This document shows positions 57,870 through 64,000 of a stretch of DNA of 64,000 bases, in pieces. The DNA is taken from positions 2,418,001 through 2,482,000 of the forward strand of contig NZ_CP141728.1 in the NCBI RefSeq assembly GCF_035621135.1, read 5' to 3'. The stretch's first letter is position 1. The number at the start of each line of letters is the position of its first letter. The position numbers and the translations under genes are program-made. Source of the stretch: Sinanaerobacter sp. ZZT-01. GTDB taxonomy: Bacteria > Bacillota > Clostridia > Peptostreptococcales > Anaerovoracaceae. Below the pieces are notes generated by a model. The model worked only from the letters and a program-made list of their open reading frames with translations. It was not told the origin of the DNA and did no database searches.

Positions 57870-58712
57870 ATGAAAACAACAGCACTAGTAGATAAAACGG
57901 AATTGTATTATATATTGTCTAAACTAATAAGTAATAATCCTATTAAGCAAGCAGAATGGGTGAAATCTATATTAACCAATCCCTTTTCTAAACAGTTTAA
58001 TCGTAATATAGAGGGTCTCACATATTTAGACCAGTATGAGACTCATTTAAGCAAAGCAGGACTATTTATGTTAGTTAGGGTGTTTGAAAGCATAGAAACA
58101 AAAGAGAAAGAAATTGCTAAGGTAGAATTTTTTGAAGATGTAAAAGCAATTGAAAATTATTTTTTAGAAATTTATGATGTTGAGGATTTTACATATAAAC
58201 AATATCGTCTTTTTTACTATGACAAAGATGATGGGTATATAGAAATACCTTATAGTTTAGGGGAGTATAAAATATTTGAAGGTAATTGGTATCATGATTT
58301 AGAGAAAAGTATGCTTGTACCTAAACCCGAAGCAACATACTATGAGGGTAGTATTGATGATTATTGTAAGGATAGACAGACCATTAAAAGTTTTTTCTTA
58401 GAGATACCAAACCTATATGAATTTGAATTAGGTTATATTGAGGATGATGAGCAAGGTATTGATAGTGGTGTAGCTACAAAACAATATTACTTTTTCAAAT
58501 CTTTTGATAGAGCCTTAGACCATGCAGTTAAAGAAATCTTACATTATTCAACTTATGACAGAGTGATTTTATCTAATCGTTGGTATAGTTATTACCTTTA
58601 TATTGATACAGAAGATAGAGAAGAACCTAAAGACGGTTTTAATAATATCTCTTGGCCTAATGCCTTAGACAGACGAATTATAGTGGAGGTTACATTAAAA
58701 TTTAATGAATAG
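57870..58712 (+). CDS. hypothetical protein, paralogue of 59025
   Basis: 280 residues, ATG behind GGAAGGAAG. Acidic, aromatic-rich. The opening LYYILSKLISNNPIKQAEWV aligns with LNVAATLISDNVVVQEDWVN at 59025, and YYDKDDGYIEIPYSLGEYKI with FKKQSDGNFIELPYKYGYEK. No motif of replication proteins is visible although it lies directly after the iteron-like array. Function unknown. Confidence 0.68.
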   Translation: MKTTALVDKTELYYILSKLISNNPIKQAEWVKSILTNPFSKQFNRNIEGLTYLDQYETHLSKAGLFMLVRVFESIETKEKEIAKVEFFEDVKAIENYFLEIYDVEDFTYKQYRLFYYDKDDGYIEIPYSLGEYKIFEGNWYHDLEKSMLVPKPEATYYEGSIDDYCKDRQTIKSFFLEIPNLYEFELGYIEDDEQGIDSGVATKQYYFFKSFDRALDHAVKEILHYSTYDRVILSNRWYSYYLYIDTEDREEPKDGFNNISWPNALDRRIIVEVTLKFNE

Positions 58713-59024
58713 GTTTTACAAGGATAAAGACAATTTATAGAGAACATAAAAAGACAAACCCTAAGATATTTTACATAATATATGGTTTGTCTTTAATGTA
58801 AACAACAACACTGAAATCAACTCCAGAGGTGATTTTTACAGGTTGTTAAAAACAGCTTTTTCTAACAATAGAATATATTTTACTGGTTTTCACCCTTGAA
58901 ACCTTGTTCTGAAGAAATATAAGAGGTAGAAAAGTGGTCACAGGTTGTTAAAAGAAAATATGACATATTGGCACCGAACAACATGTCACGATATACTTTT
59001 TAAATATGAGAGGATGGAATTAAT
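58713..59024. other. intergenic region with direct repeat
   Basis: A terminator stem AAGACAAACC/GGTTTGTCTT spans 58750-58794. ACAGGTTGTTAAAA occurs at 58838 and 58940. AACATGTCACGATATACTTT (58980-58999) may hold a promoter. No gene. Confidence 0.55.
58750..58794 (+). terminator. terminator hairpin
   Basis: AAAGACAAACC, long loop, GGTTTGTCTTT. No long T-run. Confidence 0.6.
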
Positions 59025-60524
59025 ATGAAAATGAAAAGTTGGACTAAAGAGTCTGTGTTAAATGTAGCTGCTACTTTGATTAGTGATAATGTAGTAGTGC
59101 AGGAGGATTGGGTTAATAGACATAAGGGTAGTGATTTAGTATCAGACCTAAGTGATATAGAAGATAATTACATTGCTGTGATGTGTTTTGCTCCTGTGTA
59201 TTTCATGAAGGGTAGTATAACAAGACTACATATTAATAGAGAGTGTATTAGAGATATAAAAGTGATGAAAGACTTTAAACCTATTTTCAACCACCTTTTT
59301 CTCTTTGTGGATTCGGCCTATGTAATCTTTAAAAAACAATCCGATGGTAATTTTATAGAATTACCTTACAAGTATGGGTATGAGAAAGTAAATGGTACTG
59401 TAAATGAATTTCAGGGTGGGTTAGTGTTACCACTACCTAAAAATAGCAAGTTTTGGATAGATATAGATGGTGAGAGGGTTTGGATAGACCCTCCTAAAAG
59501 TGCTTATGAAAACAACTATATTGATGTCAATAGAAACTGTTGGATGGATTGTACCTATTTTGAGAGTGTGATGGGTGGTGAAGAAATCAATGATAATGAA
59601 ATGTGTGAGTATTGCCCTATCAGAGATGTAATAGGTAGAGATACAGACACAAAGGAACCATCCTTAAATATAAAAAGAGTAAGTAATAAGACTGAACAAA
59701 TTAAAATAGGGAAATTATTAGAGGTATTTACACCAAGTTTAATGAGGTTAAGAAGCAAATATATTAAGGAAGAAAGATACACTACACCTGGACCATCTTT
59801 ATCAGAACAAGTTGAATTTCTTAATCATTTGAAAAAGAGAGTAAAGCATGAGAATGGTATTTTGAGTTTTGAGAATTCAGGTAAGAGTGTACAAAACGAA
59901 AATATTGAGGGTTTTAATTTCTTTTTATTGAGGTATATAGTGGTTTCTAATAATATAACAGGACTCACAAATGATTTGGATATAAAGATATATGGATTTA
60001 ATACCTACTTTAATTTGAATGAGTTTATTAGAGAACATTTAGGTTATTCTGAAGGTTTTCTTGTGTTTGTAAAAGATGAAAATTCATATAAAGAAACCAC
60101 ACACAGTCTGCTTTTGAAGTGGTCTAATGATTCTATGGGGGTTTCTGTGGATGATTTTGAAAGAGCAATGGAATTAAACCAACCACGTAAACTTAATATA
60201 CCGTATCTATGCGAGTTTTACGAGCGAGAGGGTACATTAGAGGAAGCTGAAAACTTTTATGAGTCAGATGCTGTAATCATAGACGATGAAACTTTAGAAA
60301 AAGAAACACCTTTTAATTATAATGTGGGTTTGTGTAATTCAAAGCATGAAGTTGAAAGTCTTATTTATTGTCGTAATCTAAATGACCAAGCAGACCTAAT
60401 AGAAGGTTTGATAAAGTATGGTTATGTAGTTGTGAATAATAGAAATGTCTTTAATACTATTATCTATAAGTATTTTATTGCTTGTAGAGATGGTGTAGGG
60501 TCTTTTGAGATGAAGAAGATTTAA
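59025..60524 (+). CDS. large hypothetical protein, paralogue of 57870
   Basis: 499 residues, ATG behind GAGAGGATGG. The first 160 residues align with the start of 57870. Four cysteines near 170-195 (NCWMDCTYFES...EYCPIR) could bind metal. The rest is helical and acidic. No enzyme motif. Its leader has the direct repeats ACAGGTTGTTAAAA, so it may be controlled separately from 57870. Confidence 0.65.
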   Translation: MKMKSWTKESVLNVAATLISDNVVVQEDWVNRHKGSDLVSDLSDIEDNYIAVMCFAPVYFMKGSITRLHINRECIRDIKVMKDFKPIFNHLFLFVDSAYVIFKKQSDGNFIELPYKYGYEKVNGTVNEFQGGLVLPLPKNSKFWIDIDGERVWIDPPKSAYENNYIDVNRNCWMDCTYFESVMGGEEINDNEMCEYCPIRDVIGRDTDTKEPSLNIKRVSNKTEQIKIGKLLEVFTPSLMRLRSKYIKEERYTTPGPSLSEQVEFLNHLKKRVKHENGILSFENSGKSVQNENIEGFNFFLLRYIVVSNNITGLTNDLDIKIYGFNTYFNLNEFIREHLGYSEGFLVFVKDENSYKETTHSLLLKWSNDSMGVSVDDFERAMELNQPRKLNIPYLCEFYEREGTLEEAENFYESDAVIIDDETLEKETPFNYNVGLCNSKHEVESLIYCRNLNDQADLIEGLIKYGYVVVNNRNVFNTIIYKYFIACRDGVGSFEMKKI

Positions 60525-60525
60525 T

Positions 60526-60594
60526 ATGAGTAGAAAAGTATTAGTGATAAATGCACAAGAGAAAAAGCAAGATATAATTGAAAAAACTTTATAA
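60526..60594 (+). CDS. possible 22-residue peptide
   Basis: ATG 60526, one base after the previous stop, reads MSRKVLVINAQEKKQDIIEK then TL and TAA. GAAGA upstream is a weak site. Coupled translation is possible; may be the stub of a lost gene. Confidence 0.3.
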   Translation: MSRKVLVINAQEKKQDIIEKTL

Positions 60595-60612
60595 CTGAAT
60601 ATGCAAACTATA

Positions 60613-60646
60613 AAAGAAGGTGTCTCAATAACATCTTCTTTTTCTT
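60613..60646 (+). terminator. terminator hairpin
   Basis: AAGAAGGTGT, seven-base loop, ACATCTTCTT, then TTTCTTTT, with one mismatch. Confidence 0.75.
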
Positions 60647-60658
60647 TTGTACAAAGCC

Positions 60659-60688
60659 TCGACTATAGTTATAAAGTTACGGTATATT
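60659..60688 (+). promoter_or_regulatory. class II promoter before 60834
   Basis: TCGACT (60659-60664), 17 nt ending GTTACG, GTATATT (60682-60688). Confidence 0.55.
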
Positions 60689-60694
60689 AGTCAC

Positions 60695-60815
60695 GTAAAT
60701 TATCAAAATTACCTAATTTTCTTTTGAGTATATCAAAAATACTCTTATAGGTAATTTTGATAAATGTTTAATAGGGGTTTCACCTATTATCAAAAAGTAT
60801 ACTTTTTGAGAGGTA
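60695..60815. promoter_or_regulatory. leader with repeated ATCAAAA boxes and stems
   Basis: ATCAAAA or its complement occurs about five times. ATTATCAAAATTACCTA pairs with TAGGTAATTTTGATAAA around an inner GAGTAT/ATACTC stem; AATAGG/CCTATT and TCAAAAAGTATACTTTTTGA (a 20-bp perfect palindrome) follow. It could be an operator cluster or a leader-RNA switch. Not a riboswitch class I know. Confidence 0.55.
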
Positions 60816-60833
60816 AAGAAAGGAGCTGGTTTT

Positions 60834-61559
60834 ATGGTTGATTTTGAAATAGAACAGGAAAAGCAGTTGTACTACACAAAAGGGTTGAAAAAGAAATATG
60901 GGTATGAGTTTGAAATTGTGTTGGATGACCTCACAGTAAAAAGAGTGGGTATGAGTGCAGCACGAGATTTATTTGACACTTTATTAAGTAGACTTGATGC
61001 ACAGATAGTACAACCAAATCTTATTATTCCTAATTTTTTCAATAAGGTAGGGAAAGAAAAACCAAGTCAGCTTGAGGAAATTCATACTGTATCTTTGAAA
61101 AAGGCTATCTTAAAGGAGAGCAGTAGAAAAAACACTTTGAGAATAGTCTTTGCTGACCCTTGGGGCAAGTGGCCGTGGGAATATGGTTATAGGTGTAGTA
61201 CTTATAGCAATCAACTACAGGGTATTATGCTTTTAGTTGATTTGCTAAAGGTCTTATCTGCAAAGACAGGTAAAGATTGTGAGTTTTATTTTTCCCATTG
61301 GTTATCTGTCATCAAGGGTTCTGAAGACTTCATTATTTTAGAGTTAGGAAAAGATACACCACAAAACAGAGAGCAATTCAAAATACCCATCAAATATGGA
61401 TATTGGGTTTATACGTATCTAACCTGTGTAGATGAACTTCATTTTGAAAGGTTCAGCACCAAAGAAAAAGCTGAACAGCATTATAATTCTATACTTCTTG
61501 CTGATGACGACTCAGACAGTTTGGCAATTGAAAAATTAATATTAGAACTTGGTGTGTGA
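60834..61559 (+). CDS. hypothetical protein, related to 61561
   Basis: 241 residues, ATG behind AAAGGAG. Aromatic-rich: DPWGKWPWEYGYRCSTYSNQ, then in the C-terminal part KIPIKYGYWVYTYLTCVDEL and HFERFSTKEKAEQHYNSI. The latter pattern (W-V-Y, F-x-x-F, A-x-x-Y-Y) recurs in 61561 and 49479. No catalytic motif. It has an elaborate leader, so its dose seems to be controlled. Confidence 0.65.
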   Translation: MVDFEIEQEKQLYYTKGLKKKYGYEFEIVLDDLTVKRVGMSAARDLFDTLLSRLDAQIVQPNLIIPNFFNKVGKEKPSQLEEIHTVSLKKAILKESSRKNTLRIVFADPWGKWPWEYGYRCSTYSNQLQGIMLLVDLLKVLSAKTGKDCEFYFSHWLSVIKGSEDFIILELGKDTPQNREQFKIPIKYGYWVYTYLTCVDELHFERFSTKEKAEQHYNSILLADDDSDSLAIEKLILELGV

Positions 61560-61560
61560 G

Positions 61561-61992
61561 ATGAATGTAATTGGGTTAGTAAGAGCAGTTTGTGAGAGGC
61601 AACAACAAGAACTTGCTGAAGAAGCAATAGAAGAAAAGAAAGAGTTTGTAAGGTCGGATAAGTTTTTAGGAAAATACTTAATCAGAGGGATGTTGACCTC
61701 TGGTGTTCTCGTGGTAGAGGAAAACCTAATTCAAATTATAACAAAAGTAGGTGAAAAGAAATCCCTTGCACAATTGAATACAACAATCAAAGAAGGTCAT
61801 TGGGTTTATGCTTCTTACTTTTCCGTGGACGTTTATGATTTTAGTTGGTTTTCTAATTTGAATGATGCTTTGAAGTATTATTTGAGTTTGGCACATGATA
61901 ATTGGTGTGGTGAAAAACACCTTCTGTTTGCTGAAAAAGACGTAGTTCATTACATTGAGGTTAAAACTGAGGGAGACAAGAAAGAAAATTGA
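61561..61992 (+). CDS. hypothetical protein, related to 60834
   Basis: ATG 61561, one base after the previous stop. About 143 residues. TTIKEGHWVYASYFSVDVYD and FSWFSNLNDALKYYLSL align with the C-terminal part of the preceding protein, so this looks like a shorter tandem relative. No other motif. Confidence 0.62.
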   Translation: MNVIGLVRAVCERQQQELAEEAIEEKKEFVRSDKFLGKYLIRGMLTSGVLVVEENLIQIITKVGEKKSLAQLNTTIKEGHWVYASYFSVDVYDFSWFSNLNDALKYYLSLAHDNWCGEKHLLFAEKDVVHYIEVKTEGDKKEN

Positions 61993-62001
61993 GGGTAAAT
62001 T

Positions 62002-62241
62002 ATGTTTGAATGGGGGCACTGGACAAGAATTGATTTAAGAAAACCTAAGACCCTTCCCCCTTCAGATACACCATTACTGCTCTACATAGAGGGTGAAGGT
62101 CAGGTTGTGGGTAAGATTGTGGACAAAAGATATTGGGAGAAAACTATCAAACCTTCCTATTATCTATATCATAACACTCATAAACCGATTAAGGGTCATA
62201 AAGTTTGGTGGACTCACCTGCCTAAAGACCCAAAACAATAG
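62002..62241 (+). CDS. DUF551-like small protein
   Basis: 79 residues. FEWGHWTRIDLRKPKTLPPS, VLLY-like strand LLLYIEGEGQVVGKIVDKRY, then KVWWTHLPKDPKQ match the DUF551 pattern (W at both ends, final W-x-H-x-P). Such proteins are frequent on phages and mobile elements; function not established. TGAGGGTAA upstream; short spacing to both neighbours suggests one transcript. Confidence 0.6.
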   Translation: MFEWGHWTRIDLRKPKTLPPSDTPLLLYIEGEGQVVGKIVDKRYWEKTIKPSYYLYHNTHKPIKGHKVWWTHLPKDPKQ

Positions 62242-62257
62242 AAAGGTTGTGATTTGA

Positions 62258-62908
62258 ATGAGTTATTTTGCTTACCATAGAGTGTCCAGTAAGGGGCAAA
62301 AGTTGGATAGGGGTTTGTCTGAGATAGATAGATTTTGTAAAGAACGTGGAATTATGTTAAAAAATCCAGTGTTCACAGATAAACAGAGTGGTAAGAACTT
62401 TGATAGACCCCGTTATATCGTGCTTAAAGAGGATGTCCTCCAAGAGGGGGATTTTTTGATTATTAGTGAAGTGGATAGGCTGGGGAGGGATAAACAGCAG
62501 ATTGTCAAAGAACTCAACGATTTCAAAGCAATGGGTGTTAGGGTTATGATTCTTGAATTACCTACTACCCTCATGGAGATTGACACTACAAACACACTCA
62601 ATAAGCTAATTCTTGAAACCATTCAAAATATGGTGATTGAACTTTATGCTTGTTTGGCAGAAGCTGAGTTGGAGAAGAAAAATAAAAGGCAGCTTGAGGG
62701 TATAGCAGAAATGAAGGCTCGTGGTGAGTGGGACAAGTATGGTAGACCGGTAGCTTGTGATTGGTCTACCTTTATTGAAACCTATAAAAGGGTACTCAAT
62801 AAGGATTTAAAGGTTTGTGAAGCTATGAGGATATTGAAAATTTCAACTGCAACCTACTATAGATACAGGCAGAGATATGAAGTCGAGGTTTTAGGTAAAG
62901 CAGTATGA
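62258..62908 (+). CDS. serine recombinase (resolvase/invertase family)
   Basis: 216 residues. YHRVSSKGQ places the catalytic serine at residue 10; ISEVDRLGRDKQQIVKEL carries the conserved arginines (about residues 70-73); AEAELEKKNKRQLEGIAEMK is the long E-helix; GRPVACDWSTFIETYKRVLN and VCEAMRILKISTATYYRYR form the linker and C-terminal helix-turn-helix. The length fits small resolvases or invertases, not large integrases. It may resolve plasmid multimers or invert a segment. No inverted or tandem target site was identified beside it. Confidence 0.92.
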   Translation: MSYFAYHRVSSKGQKLDRGLSEIDRFCKERGIMLKNPVFTDKQSGKNFDRPRYIVLKEDVLQEGDFLIISEVDRLGRDKQQIVKELNDFKAMGVRVMILELPTTLMEIDTTNTLNKLILETIQNMVIELYACLAEAELEKKNKRQLEGIAEMKARGEWDKYGRPVACDWSTFIETYKRVLNKDLKVCEAMRILKISTATYYRYRQRYEVEVLGKAV

Positions 62909-62927
62909 AGAAAGATGGGTACTTGAG

Positions 62928-63452
62928 TTGAGTAAAGATAAACAGGTTTTATTTCAAGATAACGAGGGTTTTACAAGAAAGATATACACAGATGGTTCAA
63001 CCTTGTATCTGTCTGTTGAAGGAAAAGTAAAAGGTAAAAGTCATGTCAAGATGATTTTTCTATATGGTAAACCTACTCGTAAAAACATAACTGAATTGAA
63101 GAAAAGTCTTGGGTTGTTGGTAGCTAATCAAACTGGTGGGTTGTTGACTCTCTTAAAGTATTCTGCTGAAAAAGACCAACCCTATCAGAAAAGTCCTGAA
63201 AAAGACCATTTCATATCAGGGTTTTCGGGTGATTTTGAATCCGAACTGAAGGTTGAGGATGATAGAGTTCTCTATTCTATTGAGTTATGTTCTGTTGGGT
63301 TGAATGGTTCAGCTCATTTTGATTTAGGTTTAGCAACAAAAAGCCGTATAAGTACAGTTAGAAAGATTGTTGAGGTTTTTGAAAACGACTATTTCTGTGA
63401 ATTTACAAGAAGGGTAAAGAAAAAGATATTGGAAGGAGATATAGAGAGTTGA
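62928..63452 (+). CDS. hypothetical protein
   Basis: 174 residues, start TTG 62928 with GAAAGATGGG upstream. Beta-rich with basic patches, no signal peptide or motif; the stop overlaps the next start (TTGA). Probably co-transcribed with the recombinase gene 20 bases upstream. Function unknown. Confidence 0.6.
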   Translation: MSKDKQVLFQDNEGFTRKIYTDGSTLYLSVEGKVKGKSHVKMIFLYGKPTRKNITELKKSLGLLVANQTGGLLTLLKYSAEKDQPYQKSPEKDHFISGFSGDFESELKVEDDRVLYSIELCSVGLNGSAHFDLGLATKSRISTVRKIVEVFENDYFCEFTRRVKKKILEGDIES

Positions 63453-63871
63453 AAAATATTTTAGAAATTTTCAATATAGCTGCTCAAGCATTTACTGACA
63501 TAGAGTTTGATAATTTAAGTTCAGAAAAATTGAAAAAATTAAGGAAGGAATCTGTCTCAAGACTCCTTCCTTTTATTTTTGAGTATAACAGACAAGGTTT
63601 TCTGTGGGGTTTGGTAAAAACCGTATTTGAAAAGAAAATTGATTTCATAATGACAGCAACTACAAAACAAGAAATGGATGAAATCATTAAGCCTTCCCTA
63701 CCTTTTTATAATTATGCTGCTTTTGTTCCAAAGGGTTCTTACCACGTAGAGGAAGAAGAACTTATTTTGTGGTCAATAGCATCATTACAAAGTGTTTTAA
63801 AACCAGAAGCAGTTAAGCGATTTCAATATTTGTTTCAGAAATTAACAAAGGAGGAGGGTGTATGTATTTAA
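63449..63871 (+). CDS. hypothetical protein
   Basis: 140 residues, start TTG overlapping the previous stop, with GGAAGGAGATA upstream. Helical, no motif. Overlaps the next gene by ten bases. Part of a coupled run of small genes at the window end. Confidence 0.58.
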   Translation: MKNILEIFNIAAQAFTDIEFDNLSSEKLKKLRKESVSRLLPFIFEYNRQGFLWGLVKTVFEKKIDFIMTATTKQEMDEIIKPSLPFYNYAAFVPKGSYHVEEEELILWSIASLQSVLKPEAVKRFQYLFQKLTKEEGVCI

Positions 63872-64000
63872 CAGAATATGAGCAAAGAGTTTACATATGG
63901 TTGCAGAGTTTGGGTATAACAGAAACCTTCCCTTATAAGGAAAGTGGGGTTTTGGGGGTTGTAGACAGTATAGAAGATGTTTATTTTAAAGCTGTTTTTT
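63862..64000 (+). CDS. hypothetical protein, 3' truncated by window edge
   Basis: ATG 63862 follows AAGGAGGAGGG. Reads MYLTEYEQRVYIWLQSLGIT and stays open to the last base. Too short to assign. Confidence 0.55.
   Translation, partial: MYLTEYEQRVYIWLQSLGITETFPYKESGVLGVVDSIEDVYFKAVF

Noticed and set aside
62258-62908. Large serine integrase
   Set aside because: The protein is only 216 residues and lacks the large zinc-ribbon C-terminal region of integrases; fits small resolvases or invertases.
1-64000. Prophage
   Set aside because: No portal, capsid, tail, terminase or lysis genes recognised; partition and surface genes fit a plasmid better. A plasmid-phage with its structural genes outside the window cannot be excluded.

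Overview
The window is AT-rich DNA (about one third G+C by eye) with Firmicutes-style ribosome sites (AAGGAGG). It encodes Gram-positive secreted proteins with S-layer homology (SLH), BspA-type leucine-rich repeat, copper-amine-oxidase-N and TasA/camelysin-like domains, plus DUF4314-like and DUF551-like proteins common in clostridial accessory DNA. I read it as part of a large plasmid or plasmid-like conjugative element of an anaerobic clostridium (Lachnospirales-like). Nearly all genes lie on the + strand. I see no ribosomal, tRNA, core metabolic, phage capsid or tail genes. A type Ib partition locus argues for an extrachromosomal state. I found no relaxase or Rep protein, so the class of element is not settled.

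Layout. 1-8.8 kb: small cytoplasmic proteins, then secreted and membrane proteins, including two paralogous membrane proteins (5437, 7188), a RuvC-like nuclease fold and a TasA-like protein. 8.9-17.6 kb: an orphan DNA methylase, a pilin-like membrane protein, helix-turn-helix proteins and a 1290-residue P-loop ATPase resembling conjugation coupling or FtsK/HerA pumps. 17.6-20.8 kb: a putative structured non-coding RNA, a centromere-like repeat array, ParA, a ribbon-helix-helix partner and a CxxCxxCC protein. 20.8-22.9 kb: gene-poor, with large palindromes and repeated motifs. 23.4-27.5 kb: a minus-strand block of two surface proteins and a repressor-like protein. 27.7-36.9 kb: hypothetical proteins, a HAD nucleotidase, a DUF1232 protein and an HNH nuclease. 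37-46.8 kb: a surface module (SipW-type signal peptidase, SLH protein, a 1330-residue secreted protein, an LRR/TasA-like fusion and a TasA-like protein). 46.8-48.1 kb: a second gene-poor region sharing motifs with the first. 48.1-64 kb: a Vsr/DUF2726-like nuclease, a membrane-protein operon, an iteron-like array, paralogous hypothetical proteins and a serine recombinase.

Regulation looks element-specific. One promoter type, CATGTRT - 11 nt - GGACA - 17 nt - TATAAG with a conserved ATATTAAG in the spacer, precedes at least seven transcription units. A second type carries GTTACG directly against the -10 and precedes six. About a dozen 24-40 bp palindromes, mostly with different cores but a shared (Y)CGTA...TACT frame, sit almost only between genes. 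These, the putative ncRNA, the two related gene-poor regions and the 20-21 bp iteron-like array are the least explained and most interesting parts. No search or folding program was run; all family calls come from motifs read by eye.
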